From the NCBI RefSeq assembly GCF_005298075.1, contig NZ_SZZH01000001.1:1736001-1800000 (forward strand): a stretch of 64,000 nt of DNA, in the 5' to 3' direction. The translations under genes were made by a program, and so were the position numbers. The notes beneath the pieces were generated by a model. That model searched no databases. It saw nothing but the letters and a program-made list of their open reading frames with translations, and was not told the DNA's origin. Shown here piece after piece: positions 8,703-16,553 of the stretch (position 1 is its first letter; each line of letters begins with the position of its first letter). Source of the DNA: Nakamurella flava (lineage in GTDB: Bacteria > Actinomycetota > Actinomycetes > Mycobacteriales > Nakamurellaceae).

Positions 8703-9622
8703 TGCGAGCCCTGTTGATCGTCAATCCGCACGCGACCTCGACCAGCGAGCGTCGCCGTGATCTGCTCGCCCATGCCCTGGCCGGGGTGGTGTCGCTGCGC
8801 GTGGCGCACACGGCGAGCCGCGGACACGCCGCCCATCTGGCCGCCGCGGCCGCGGACAGCGGTGTGGACCTGGTGGTCGTGCACGGCGGGGACGGCACGG
8901 TCAACGAGGTCGTCAACGGGTTGATGTACCGGGGTGTGCGGCCGGACATCCCGTTGCTGGGTGTGGTGCCGGGCGGGTCGACGAACGTCTTCGCGCGGGC
9001 GCTGGGGTTGTCGAACGATCCGACGGTGGCCACCGAGCAGATCCTCGAGGGGTTGTCGGCGGGCCGGTCACGCCGGGTCGGGCTGGGCCGGGTCAACGAC
9101 CGGTACTTCACGTTCAACGCCGGCCTGGGCCTCGACGCCGAGACGGTGCGCGAGGTGGAGCGGCATCGCAGCAAGGGCCGCAGCATCTCGAATCTATTGC
9201 ACGTGCGCATGCTGCTGCGTCAGTACCTGGCGACGGACAAGCGCCACCCGCGGCTGCGCCTGGAGATCCCCGGCCGGCCGCCGGTCGACGGGGCGTTCCT
9301 GGTGTTCGCCTCGAACGTGGACCCGTGGACCTACCTGGGGCAGCGCCCGATCCGGACCAACCCGGAGACGACCGCGGAGGGCGGTCTCGGTCTCTTCGCG
9401 GTGACGGGCCTGGGTCCGCTCACGACGGCGGCGGTGTCGCTGCAGTTGCTGCGAGGGACGGAGCACCCCCGGTCGCGGCGGGTGTTTCGGGCCGATGACA
9501 CCGCGGGGGCCACGGTCACGGCGGATCGCCCCGTCGATCTGCAGGTTGACGGCGATCATTTGGGGCAACGTACGGAGGTCACCTTCGACGCTATTCCCCG
9601 CGCTGTACGAATTGTTCTGTAA
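8702..9622 (+). CDS. Diacylglycerol kinase-family lipid kinase
   Basis: 306 residues of the DAGK catalytic-domain family (YegS/DgkB type), which phosphorylate diacylglycerol or other lipid hydroxyls with ATP. It opens with LLIVNPHATS, then VVHGGDGTVNEVVNGL (nucleotide-binding GGDGT) and GVVPGGSTNVFARALGL, with the typical C-terminal VDLQVDGDHLGQRTEVTF. Mycobacterial homologues lie beside whiB1 as well. ATG 8702 sits just after a TAGAGT box. A weak 7-bp hairpin (9632-9658) follows the stop. Confidence 0.92.
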   Translation: MRALLIVNPHATSTSERRRDLLAHALAGVVSLRVAHTASRGHAAHLAAAAADSGVDLVVVHGGDGTVNEVVNGLMYRGVRPDIPLLGVVPGGSTNVFARALGLSNDPTVATEQILEGLSAGRSRRVGLGRVNDRYFTFNAGLGLDAETVREVERHRSKGRSISNLLHVRMLLRQYLATDKRHPRLRLEIPGRPPVDGAFLVFASNVDPWTYLGQRPIRTNPETTAEGGLGLFAVTGLGPLTTAAVSLQLLRGTEHPRSRRVFRADDTAGATVTADRPVDLQVDGDHLGQRTEVTFDAIPRAVRIVL

Positions 9623-9746
9623 AAGCTGATCGCCCGTCCCTTTTCGACGGTGACGGGCCGCTCCCGGGGCTCCCCCGACGAGTGGCCCTCCGTGTCTGAA
9701 TCGTGGTGAGCAGGCACCATGCGTGGCCATGCGGGGGTTGTGCAGG

Positions 9747-9762
9747 GGTGACCTTTGTAACC
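9747..9762. promoter_or_regulatory. Imperfect inverted repeat upstream of whiB1
   Basis: GGTGACCTTTGTAACC reads as GGTxAC-N4-GTxACC, an imperfect dyad 34 nt upstream of the CRP-type site. It could also be read as a direct GTGAC/GTAAC repeat. I cannot name the binding protein. Confidence 0.35.
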
Positions 9763-9778
9763 TCCGGGGAACAAACTC

Positions 9779-9811
9779 TTGACAGTCGGGGGCTATGTGA
9801 AACCATTCACA
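9779..9811 (+). promoter_or_regulatory. whiB1 promoter with perfect CRP/GlxR palindrome
   Basis: TTGACA (9779-9784) is a good -35 hexamer. The palindrome TGTGA-N6-TCACA at 9796-9811 matches the cAMP-receptor-protein/GlxR consensus without a mismatch, and it overlaps the place where the -10 hexamer should be, so bound protein would block or remodel this promoter. In M. tuberculosis, CRP (Rv3676) is known to regulate whiB1. Transcription would leave a leader of about 75 nt. Confidence 0.75.
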
Positions 9812-9886
9812 AGGCCTTCGGGTGAACACGAAGGCTGACCGTGACGAGCCGGCGTAGTCGATCCGGCGAACTGAGGAGTAACACCA

Positions 9887-10138
9887 ATGGACTGGCGTCA
9901 CCGCGCGCTCTGTCGCGATGAAGACCCGGAGCTGTTCTTCCCCGTCGGGAACTCCGGCCCGGCTCTGCTGCAGATCGCCGAAGCGAAGGCGGTCTGCCAG
10001 CGTTGCCCGGTGACCAGTGAGTGCCTGGGTTGGGCGCTGGAGACCGGCCAGGATGCCGGCGTGTGGGGTGCCATGAGTGAGGACGAGCGTCGCTCGCTCA
10101 AGCGTCGTCGCGCCCGCGCCCGCGCCCGCAGCCTCTAG
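9887..10138 (+). CDS. whiB1: WhiB1-type iron-sulfur transcriptional regulator
   Basis: 83 residues. WhiB proteins bind a [4Fe-4S] cluster and act with the primary sigma factor as redox- or NO-responsive regulators. The cluster ligands are C9, C37, C40 and C46, the same positions as in M. tuberculosis WhiB1; the GVWGAMSEDER turn and a strongly basic C-terminal tail (KRRRARARAR) follow. ATG 9887 is preceded by TGAGGAG. Location next to a convergent pdtaS homologue matches whiB1 (Rv3219) rather than other WhiB paralogues. Its upstream region carries a CRP/GlxR palindrome. Confidence 0.95.
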   Translation: MDWRHRALCRDEDPELFFPVGNSGPALLQIAEAKAVCQRCPVTSECLGWALETGQDAGVWGAMSEDERRSLKRRRARARARSL

Positions 10139-10192
10139 ATCCACCTCGGGGGCCGGCGATCGGCCTCCGCCCCCTGACGGAGACGTTGCACC

Positions 10193-10220
10193 GGCCCCGA
10201 TCGGATTCCCGATCGGGGCC
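10193..10220. terminator. whiB1/pdtaS terminator hairpin
   Basis: A perfect 12-bp stem (10193-10204 with 10209-10220) closes on an ATTC loop, between two convergent genes. Its right arm is the first of three copies in the adjoining tandem repeat. Confidence 0.7.
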
Positions 10221-10325
10221 GTTCTGCACCCGGCGCAGAGACACCGGATTCCCGATCGGGGCCGTTCTGCACCCGGCGCAGAGACACCGGATTCCCGATC
10301 GGGGCCGTTCTGCATCCGGCGGAGG
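10203..10325. repeat. 43-bp tandem repeat, about 2.8 copies
   Basis: Units begin at 10203, 10246 and 10289 with exact 43-bp spacing. Units 1 and 2 look identical; unit 3 is truncated with two or three differences before the pdtaS stop codon. Each unit contains the palindrome CCCGATCGGG and the right arm of the terminator, so the left arm at 10193-10204 could pair with any of the three. Confidence 0.9.
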
Positions 10326-10326
10326 G

Positions 10327-11886
10327 TCAGGTGCGGCGTCGCAACGGCATCGTCAGGGTGACTGTGGTGCCGCCGTCGGCCCCCGGGCCCATCTCGATGG
10401 TGCCCAGGAGTTCCGATGCCACGAGGCTGCGGACGATCTGCAGGCCGAGCCCGCGGGCCTTCTCGATGCTGAACTCCGCCGGCAACCCCACGCCGTTGTC
10501 GGTGACCGCCACCTGCAGGTTCTTGGCCGACCGTTCGACGACGATGGACACCTGGTTCTCCGGCGCCCCGGTGTCGACCATGCTGGCCGGCGCGGCGGCA
10601 TCCGCCGCCCCGTCCACGTCGTCGGTTGCGGGGTCGGCGACGAAGGCGTGCTGCAGGGCGTTCTGGACGACCTCGGCGAGCACCATGACCAGCGGGGTGG
10701 CCCGGTCGGCGCCGAGGATGCCGAAGGAACCGATCCGGCGGACCCGGGCGGAGGTCTCGGCCGCGGCGACGTCGGAGATCATCGATGACAGCCGGTCCAC
10801 GATCTGGTCCAGGTCGACCCGGTCGTCCGGCGACGTGGACAGCGTCTCGTGCACCAGCGCGATCGACGCCACGCGGCGCACGGACTCGCTGAGGGCCTGC
10901 CGCACCGACGGATCGGCCGAGCGGCGGGCCTGCAGGCGCAGCAGGGCGGCGACGGTCTGCAGGTTGTTCTTCACCCGGTGGTGGATCTCCCGGATGGTCG
11001 CGTCCTTGCTGATCAGCGCACGGTCCCGGCGACGGATGTCCGTGACGTCGCGGACCAGGACCAGGGCGCCGGACGGCCGGTCGTGCGGCCGCAACGGCAG
11101 CGCCCGGAACAGCACGGTCGCGGCCTTGCCCTCGGCCTCCATCCGCAGGCCGCTGTTGCCGGCCACCGCGCCCTCGATGTGGGCGGCGAGGTCGGCGGCC
11201 ACGAACGGGTCGACGATGAGCGACCGGCTCAGTTGGGCGAGGTCCACCCCCACCAGCTCGCCGTTGAAGGTCAGCCGGTGGTACGCCGAGAGCGCGTTCG
11301 GGCTGGCGTAGACCACCCGGCCGTCGGCGTCGAGCCGGATGAACCCGTCGCCCGCCCGGGGGCTGGAGTGCACCTCGACCGGGCTGTCGGCCGGCGGGAA
11401 GGCGCCGTCGGCGACCATCTGGAACAGGTCGTCGGCGGCATCCACGTACGCCGTCTCCAGCTGGCTGGCCTCCCGTCCGACCAGGCTGCTGGTGTCCCGT
11501 TCGAGCAGGGCGATCAGTCGCCCCCCGTGCGGGACGGGGATGACCTCACGGCGGATGAACGACGCCGGGGCGTCGACGGGCGGCGGCTCGACGACGATCC
11601 GCTCCTCCTCCCACGCCCACCGCAGCAGCGGGAACTCCCGCGAGGTGATGGTGGTGGAGACGCGGTCGTCGGGGAACGCCGTCGACCCGGTGGTCGGCCG
11701 GGCCTGGGCGACGCAGACGAACGAGCCGGGCACGCCGTCGACCGGCCCGGTGGGCAGCCAGAGGGAAAGGTCGGAGAAGGACAGGTCGGCGATCAGCTGC
11801 CATTCCGCGGCCAGGGCCTGGAGATGGACGACGGCGGAGCCGGAGAGATCGGAATGTTCGGCGAGCAGATCGGACAGCGTCGACAT
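10327..11886 (-). CDS. pdtaS: Sensor histidine kinase, PdtaS-like
   Basis: 519 residues, no membrane segment. The N-terminal 150 residues fit a GAF-like sensor, a PAS domain follows (DGFIRLDADGRVVYASPNA), and the C-terminal half is a HisKA_2/HATPase kinase with phospho-acceptor motif IREIHHRVKNNLQT near residue 300, an N-box VVQNALQHAF and G-boxes DNGVGLP and GLGLQIV. M. tuberculosis PdtaS pairs with the RNA-binding antiterminator PdtaR; no pdtaR is in this window. A long acidic/alanine linker interrupts the ATPase lid region. Gene order whiB1-pdtaS-TB7.3 supports orthology. Confidence 0.93.
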   Translation of the reverse strand: MSTLSDLLAEHSDLSGSAVVHLQALAAEWQLIADLSFSDLSLWLPTGPVDGVPGSFVCVAQARPTTGSTAFPDDRVSTTITSREFPLLRWAWEEERIVVEPPPVDAPASFIRREVIPVPHGGRLIALLERDTSSLVGREASQLETAYVDAADDLFQMVADGAFPPADSPVEVHSSPRAGDGFIRLDADGRVVYASPNALSAYHRLTFNGELVGVDLAQLSRSLIVDPFVAADLAAHIEGAVAGNSGLRMEAEGKAATVLFRALPLRPHDRPSGALVLVRDVTDIRRRDRALISKDATIREIHHRVKNNLQTVAALLRLQARRSADPSVRQALSESVRRVASIALVHETLSTSPDDRVDLDQIVDRLSSMISDVAAAETSARVRRIGSFGILGADRATPLVMVLAEVVQNALQHAFVADPATDDVDGAADAAAPASMVDTGAPENQVSIVVERSAKNLQVAVTDNGVGLPAEFSIEKARGLGLQIVRSLVASELLGTIEMGPGADGGTTVTLTMPLRRRT

Positions 11887-11889
11887 CGA

Positions 11890-12105
11890 TCAGGAGATCT
11901 CGGCGATGAGGTCGCCCTCCTGGACGACACCACCCTCGGCGACCGCGACGCTGGTGACGGTGCCGTCGACCTCGGCCAGGACGGGGATCTCCATTTTCAT
12001 GGACTCCAGGATCACCAGGGTGTCGCCGTCGGCGACCTGGTCGCCCTTGTTCACCAACACCTTCCAGACGTTGGCCACCATCTCGGCGCGCACTTCCTCA
12101 GCCAT
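11890..12105 (-). CDS. Biotin/lipoyl attachment domain protein, TB7.3-like
   Basis: 71 residues forming a lone biotinyl domain. The attachment motif ESMKMEIPV places the modified lysine at residue 37. It corresponds in size and position to the biotinylated TB7.3 protein of M. tuberculosis (Rv3221c). Stand-alone biotinyl proteins serve as carboxyl carriers for acyl-CoA or pyruvate carboxylase-like complexes; no carboxylase partner is encoded nearby. Only 3 nt separate its stop codon from the downstream pdtaS start, so the two are probably one operon. Confidence 0.92.
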   Translation of the reverse strand: MAEEVRAEMVANVWKVLVNKGDQVADGDTLVILESMKMEIPVLAEVDGTVTSVAVAEGGVVQEGDLIAEIS

Positions 12106-12394
12106 CTTCGGCTCCTCGACATCAGTGACGGGACAGGCACAGGCGCCCCGCTTCGACCCGGCAGGGGCGCGGGCGGATCAGGGGCCCGCGGATTGTCTCA
12201 CCGTCCGCACGCCGGGTGGCGAGGCTGGCCGCGGCTCCCGGCGACGGAACGGTCGACCGCCGGAGGTGGTTCGCCCCGCCGGGAAGGCATGGGAGGATTG
12301 ATGGTCGCGTCATCGGGTGGGCGACCATACGAGGGCACCTCGACCGACCGGGACCCCGAGTTCCGGGGCAGCACCGCACAGAAGGGATCACGGT
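12106..12394. other. Divergent promoter region between TB7.3-like gene and bL37
   Basis: 289 nt that must carry promoters for both directions. I see no strong -10/-35 pair; CATACG near 12327 is the best AT-rich hexamer on the plus strand. A 60-codon open frame (12216-12398) has no ribosome site or family resemblance. Confidence 0.35.
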
Positions 12395-12469
12395 ATGAGC
12401 AAGCGCGGACGCAAGCGGAAGTCTCGCAAGAAGGGCGGCGCGAACCACGGCAAGCGCCCCAACGCCTGA
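12395..12469 (+). CDS. 50S ribosomal protein bL37 (24 residues)
   Basis: A 24-codon gene encoding MSKRGRKRKSRK... and ending in NHGKRPNA, with 12 Lys/Arg residues. It matches the very small ribosomal protein bL37 found in cryo-EM structures of Mycobacterium smegmatis ribosomes, which is encoded in the same interval between the TB7.3 and rshA genes. AGAAGGGA stands 7 nt before ATG 12395, and a perfect intrinsic terminator follows 56 nt after the stop. Genes this short are missed by most gene finders. Confidence 0.9.
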   Translation: MSKRGRKRKSRKKGGANHGKRPNA

Positions 12470-12524
12470 GCCGGGTTTCACGCCGAACGGTGCGGCCGGT
12501 CCCGGCCGTGCGACCGTCCTGTCA

Positions 12525-12551
12525 GGCCGGGTCCGTTCCACGGACCCGGCC
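12525..12551. terminator. Terminator between bL37 and rshA
   Basis: Perfect 11-bp stem (12525-12535 with 12541-12551), loop TTCCA, followed by TTTC. It can serve bL37 and, on the other strand, the sigH-rshA operon. Confidence 0.8.
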
Positions 12552-12572
12552 TTTCGACTCTGTGGGGCCCGC

Positions 12573-12953
12573 TCAGTCCCGCGGCGCGGGCGGCGGGGCC
12601 AGCGAGACGGACTCCGTCGTGGTCCGGGTCTCGACGACCACGGACGAGCCGTCCTCGAACACGGTGGCCACCCGGGCCAGGCGCGCGGTCAACCGGACCC
12701 GCAGGTCCTCCGGTGCGACGTCGCCGCCGCAGGTGCGGTGCAGCAGTCGCTTGAGCTTGAGGTCCAGTCCGGCCTCGACCAGACACGGCGAACAATCGTC
12801 GAGGTGCTGCTGGACGACGGCCCGGCGTTCCGGGTCCATCTCGTCGTCCAGGAAGAGCCAGACGTCGCGCAGCACCTCGTCGCACTTGCTGCCCGACGGG
12901 AACTGCGAGGCCCCGCACGGGTCGTGACCGGTGGAGTCAGCGATGGGCGTCAT
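12573..12953 (-). CDS. rshA: Zinc-binding anti-sigma factor, RsrA/RshA type
   Basis: 126 residues. The ZAS signature is present: C24, then H50-xxx-C54-xx-C57 (HLDDCSPC), the redox switch that releases the sigma factor when the cysteines form a disulfide. Additional cysteines stand at 13 and 75. The start codon lies 17 nt inside the 3' end of the sigma factor gene, so the two are translationally coupled, as in sigR-rsrA. The C terminus is a Pro/Ala-rich tail. It resembles mycobacterial RshA and Streptomyces RsrA, which sense disulfide stress together with mycothiol. Confidence 0.94.
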   Translation of the reverse strand: MTPIADSTGHDPCGASQFPSGSKCDEVLRDVWLFLDDEMDPERRAVVQQHLDDCSPCLVEAGLDLKLKRLLHRTCGGDVAPEDLRVRLTARLARVATVFEDGSSVVVETRTTTESVSLAPPPAPRD

Positions 12954-13626
12954 CGGAACCCTCCCGTCCGGTGGTGGCGGCGACCGCTTCCTCGCGCGCC
13001 GGGCGCAGGAATCCGCGTTCGGTCGCGTACTCGGTCAGCTTCTCCCGCAACTGGCGGCGGCCACGGTGCAGGCGCGACATCACGGTGCCCAGGGGGGTGC
13101 CCATGATCTCGGCGATCTCCTTGTAGGCGAAGCCCTCGACGTCGGCCAGGTAGACGGCCAGCCGGAACTCCTCGGGGAGTTCCTGCAGCGCCTCCTTGAC
13201 GTCGGTGTCCGGCAGCCGGTCCAGCGCGTCCATCTCCGCCGACCGCAGGCCGGTCGAGGTGTGCGACTCGGCGGCCGCGAGCTGCCAGTCGGTGATCTCG
13301 TCGGTGCCGGTGACCTGCGGCTGTCGCTGCCGCTTGCGGTAGCCGTTGATGTAGGTGTTCGTCAGGATCCGGTACAGCCAAGCCCGCAGATTCGTGCCCT
13401 GCTTGAAGGACCCGAAGGCCGCGTACGCCTTCAGGAACGTCTCCTGGACGAGGTCCTCGGCGTCACTGGGGTTGCGCGTCATCCGCATCGCCGCCGCGTA
13501 CAGCTGGTCGAGGAACGGCATCGCCTGCTCGGTGAACCGCGCGCCGAGCGCGTCGGCGGTCTGGTCGAGAGTGCCGGACGACGTGTCGTCGGGCTGCGTT
13601 CCGGCCACGTCGGCCACCGGAGTCAC
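12937..13626 (-). CDS. sigH: ECF sigma factor SigH/SigR
   Basis: 229 residues from the GTG at 13626. Region 2 is [19 protein letters not shown] followed by [17 protein letters not shown]; the [19 protein letters not shown] segment closes it; region 4 carries [45 protein letters not shown]. This is the disulfide-stress sigma factor that controls thioredoxin and mycothiol genes. The open frame extends upstream to 13902, with a GTG at 13818 preceded by AGGAGG at 9 nt, which would add 64 Pro/Arg-rich residues. That recalls the long sigmaR-prime isoform of Streptomyces. The short form is the usual length of the family; both starts may be used. Confidence 0.93.
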   Translation of the reverse strand: MTPVADVAGTQPDDTSSGTLDQTADALGARFTEQAMPFLDQLYAAAMRMTRNPSDAEDLVQETFLKAYAAFGSFKQGTNLRAWLYRILTNTYINGYRKRQRQPQVTGTDEITDWQLAAAESHTSTGLRSAEMDALDRLPDTDVKEALQELPEEFRLAVYLADVEGFAYKEIAEIMGTPLGTVMSRLHRGRRQLREKLTEYATERGFLRPAREEAVAATTGREGSDDAHR

Positions 13627-13815
13627 CTGCTCCCCGCTCGCACGTCCCCCGCCGGTCGCGGTGGGAGTGCGGGCCGCGGGGGGCGCCGGACGGACCGCCG
13701 GGCGCCGACCGCAGGTTACCCGCCCGGCGGGGCGGTCATGCGCGGGTGAGCCGCCCGGCGGACGGGTCCGGTCGCGCTCCCGCTCCCCGGCGACTCGTCT
13801 GGAGATGGTGGTGTC

Positions 13816-13833
13816 CACGCCGCGCACCCTCCT
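13816..13833 (-). promoter_or_regulatory. Shine-Dalgarno and alternative GTG start of sigH
   Basis: AGGAGG (13833-13828) stands 9 nt before GTG 13818-13816, in frame with sigH. The GTG at 13626 has GGGGAG only 3 nt away, a poorer arrangement. This site decides between a 229- and a 293-residue product. Confidence 0.6.
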
Positions 13834-13929
13834 GTTTGTCGTGATCGGTGGTCCCGTCCGCCACGCCGTCGGCACCGTTCCCGCCGCGGGGAAATCGGGC
13901 ATCGAGGTGTGCGCGGATCCGGTCGGGAC

Positions 13930-13955
13930 AACCGACCCGACGGGCCGGCTATTCC
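13930..13955 (-). promoter_or_regulatory. SigR/SigH-type promoter upstream of sigH
   Basis: On the minus strand GGAAT (13955-13951), an 18-nt spacer and GTT (13932-13930) match the SigR consensus exactly. Transcription would start near 13923, about 100 nt before the upstream GTG and 300 nt before the inner one. It implies autoregulation by the sigma factor. A short dyad, GGTCGG-N5-CCGACC at 13921-13937, overlaps the -10. Confidence 0.8.
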
Positions 13956-13959
13956 CCGG

Positions 13960-15168
13960 TCACCAGGTGACGGGCAGCGTCTCGACGCTGTAGACGATCG
14001 AGTTGTCCCGGTAGGCGAGCTCGTCGGCCGGCCCGGCCAGCCGCAGTCCGGGGAAGCGGCGAGCCAGGGCCGGGAAGGCGATGCGCAGTTCTATCCGGGC
14101 CAGTTCGGCGCCCACGCAGCGGTGGATGCCGTAGCCGAAGGCCAGGTGAGAGGTGGCCGGGCGGGACGGGTCGAAACGGTCGACGCCGGGCCCGGGCGAG
14201 TCGGCGGCGAGCGCGGGGTCGCGGTCGACGGCGGAGTAGGAGCACAGCACCATCTCCCCCGCGCCGATGGTCACCCCACCGACGGTGACGTCCTCGCGGG
14301 CGAACCGGGGGAACGCGACCTGCACGACGGACAGGTACCGCAGGAGCTCTTCGACGGTGCGGTGCACCGTCTCGGCGTCGGGCTCGCCGGCCAGCGCCGC
14401 GTACCCCTGCGCGTTCTGCAGCAGCGCGAGGACGCCGAGCGACAGCGTGGAGGCGGTGGTCTCGTGGCCACCGGTGAGGATGCCGTCGGCCAGACCGGCC
14501 AGCTCCCGGTCGCTGATCTGGTCGCCGTACTCCCTGATCAACATGCCGAGCATGCCCTCGCCGGGGTTGCGGCGTTCCCGCTCGACCAGCCCCTGCAGGT
14601 AGTCCAGCGAGGTGCCGATGGACCCCAGGGTGTCGGCGGAGACGTCGAAACGGGCGGTGGACAACGCCTGGAAGGTGTCCCGGTCGGCGTAGGGCACGCC
14701 CAGCAGTTCGCAGATCACCAGGGACGGGATGGGCAGGGCGAACATCGACACCATGTCGATGGTCGGCTGCTCACCGGCGGCCACCTGCGTGTCGTACCGG
14801 GCCTGCATGTCGTCGAGCAGGGACTCGACGATCTCGGTGATGCGCGGCTCCAGCCGCCGCAACCGGCGCATGGTGAATTCCGGGGTCAGCATCTTGCGGA
14901 GCCGCGTGTGGTAGGGCGGGTCGGTCATCCCCAGGCCGCCCGGGTCCTGGTCCTCGTCGGCGCCGAGGTTGCCGAAGGCGTTGCTGAACGCATCGGCGTT
15001 ACCGAGCACCGCCTTGGCCTCGGCGTAGCCGGTGACCAGCCAGGCGGAGATGCCGAACGGGAGTTCCAGCTTGCCGATCGGCTCGTCGGCGCGACGGTCC
15101 GTCAGCTCGGCGACGGGGTCCAGCCCGTTCCGGGAGAACAGCATGGGCATGAAGAGGGCCTCGGTCAC
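13960..15168 (-). CDS. Cytochrome P450
   Basis: 402 residues. The heme-thiolate signature FGYGIHRCVGAELA holds the axial cysteine; the I-helix motif is LTGGHETTASTL, and the K-helix ExxR pair is in VEELLRY. The pattern is that of soluble class I bacterial P450s, which take electrons from a ferredoxin. No ferredoxin or reductase gene is adjacent, and the substrate is unknown. The GTG at 15168 is chosen because GGGAGGA precedes it at 8 nt and gives the usual length; the frame continues upstream to 15321 without family similarity. It lies directly upstream of the sigH promoter, on the same strand. Confidence 0.93.
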   Translation of the reverse strand: MTEALFMPMLFSRNGLDPVAELTDRRADEPIGKLELPFGISAWLVTGYAEAKAVLGNADAFSNAFGNLGADEDQDPGGLGMTDPPYHTRLRKMLTPEFTMRRLRRLEPRITEIVESLLDDMQARYDTQVAAGEQPTIDMVSMFALPIPSLVICELLGVPYADRDTFQALSTARFDVSADTLGSIGTSLDYLQGLVERERRNPGEGMLGMLIREYGDQISDRELAGLADGILTGGHETTASTLSLGVLALLQNAQGYAALAGEPDAETVHRTVEELLRYLSVVQVAFPRFAREDVTVGGVTIGAGEMVLCSYSAVDRDPALAADSPGPGVDRFDPSRPATSHLAFGYGIHRCVGAELARIELRIAFPALARRFPGLRLAGPADELAYRDNSIVYSVETLPVTW

Positions 15169-15341
15169 CGGGTCATCCTCCCGCACGCGGGCGGCGAGAT
15201 CCGGTAGCACGATCGAGTCACCTGCACCACAGACGTGGTGCGCCCCGGCTTCGGTCCGAGGATCGGTGGGTACTGTGCGACCACCGCGTGAAATTCCGGC
15301 CGCCACGCCCCGTGGCGCCACGGCACCCCGAAGGGCGATCC

Positions 15342-16553
15342 GTGATCAGTTTCCGCTCGGTCTCCAAGGTCTTCCCGGACGGCACCGCCGCCGTGCAGGA
15401 CCTCACCGTCGAGATCCCCACCGGTCGCATCACCGTGTTCGTCGGTCCGTCCGGCTGCGGCAAGACGACGTCGCTGCGCATGATCAACCGCATGATCGAG
15501 CCGACCGCCGGCACGATCGAGATCGACGGCCGCGACACCCGCAGCATCGACGCGCCCACCCTGCGGCGGGGCATCGGCTACGTCATCCAGAACGCCGGGT
15601 TGTTCCCGCACCGCACCGTGCTGGACAACGTGGCCACCGTCCCGGTGCTGCAGGGCACCTCCCGACGGGAGGCACGCGCCGCGGCGTCCGAGCTGCTGGA
15701 GCGGGTCGGGCTGCCGGCCGCGATGGGCAAGCGCTACCCGGCCCAGCTGTCCGGCGGTCAGCAGCAGCGCGTCGGGGTGGCCCGCGCACTGGCGGCCGAC
15801 CCGCCGGTGATGCTGATGGACGAGCCGTTCTCGGCGGTCGACCCCGTGGTCCGGGGTCAGCTGCAGGACGAGTTCATCCGGCTGCAGTCCGAGCTCGGCA
15901 AGACGATCGTCTTCGTCACCCACGACATCGACGAGGCGGTGAAGCTGGGCGACAAGATCGCCGTGTTCGCGGTCGGCGGGCGGCTGGCCCAGTACGCCTC
16001 CCCCGACGACGTGCTGCGCCGCCCGTCCGACGACTTCGTCGCCGACTTCGTCGGCCGGGACCGGGGGTACCGGGCGCTGTCCTTCCTGGACTCCCCCGAC
16101 CTGCCGTTGCACGACGAGCCGACCGCCACCCTGGGCAGCGCCCTGACCGCCGACGCCGGGTCCACCGGGGAAGGCGCCGAGGAGACACGCACCGACGGTC
16201 CGGCGACCCGCTGGCTGCTGGTGCTGGACGGCGAGCGTCGGCCACGGGGCTGGCTGGACACCACGAACCTGGCCCCCGGCACCACCGTCACCGACCAGCA
16301 GCTCGTGCTGGGTGGTGCGTTGGCCGGGCCGGGGTCCTCGCTGCGGACCGCCCTGGACGCCGCGCTGTCGTCGCCCTCGGGGCGGGGAGTCGCGGTCGAC
16401 GCGGACGGCCGGGTGGTGGGTACGGTCCGCGCCACCGAGGTGCTGACCGCGATCGAGAGCGCCCGGGTCCGGTCGGCCGCCGAACGCACCGGAGCCCACC
16501 GGCTGCCGGCCGGCGCGCTGACCAAGTCCGGCACGGGGGGTGACCAGCCGTGA
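15342..16553 (+). CDS. Osmoprotectant ABC transporter ATP-binding protein (OpuCA-like)
   Basis: 403 residues. The ABC domain has Walker A GPSGCGKTT (about residues 35-43), a Q-loop VIQNAGLFPH, the signature LSGGQQQR, Walker B VMLMDEPF and the H-loop FVTHDIDEA. The C-terminal third is a degenerate CBS-like region that may act as an ionic-strength sensor, as in OpuA/OpuC. GTG 15342 is preceded by GAAGGG at 6 nt. The stop overlaps the next start (GTGA). Together with two permeases and a binding protein it forms a complete glycine betaine/choline/carnitine-type importer. Confidence 0.93.
   Translation: MISFRSVSKVFPDGTAAVQDLTVEIPTGRITVFVGPSGCGKTTSLRMINRMIEPTAGTIEIDGRDTRSIDAPTLRRGIGYVIQNAGLFPHRTVLDNVATVPVLQGTSRREARAAASELLERVGLPAAMGKRYPAQLSGGQQQRVGVARALAADPPVMLMDEPFSAVDPVVRGQLQDEFIRLQSELGKTIVFVTHDIDEAVKLGDKIAVFAVGGRLAQYASPDDVLRRPSDDFVADFVGRDRGYRALSFLDSPDLPLHDEPTATLGSALTADAGSTGEGAEETRTDGPATRWLLVLDGERRPRGWLDTTNLAPGTTVTDQQLVLGGALAGPGSSLRTALDAALSSPSGRGVAVDADGRVVGTVRATEVLTAIESARVRSAAERTGAHRLPAGALTKSGTGGDQP

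Noticed and set aside
10203-10325. CRISPR array
   Set aside because: The 43-bp units are directly contiguous without spacers and no cas gene is present.
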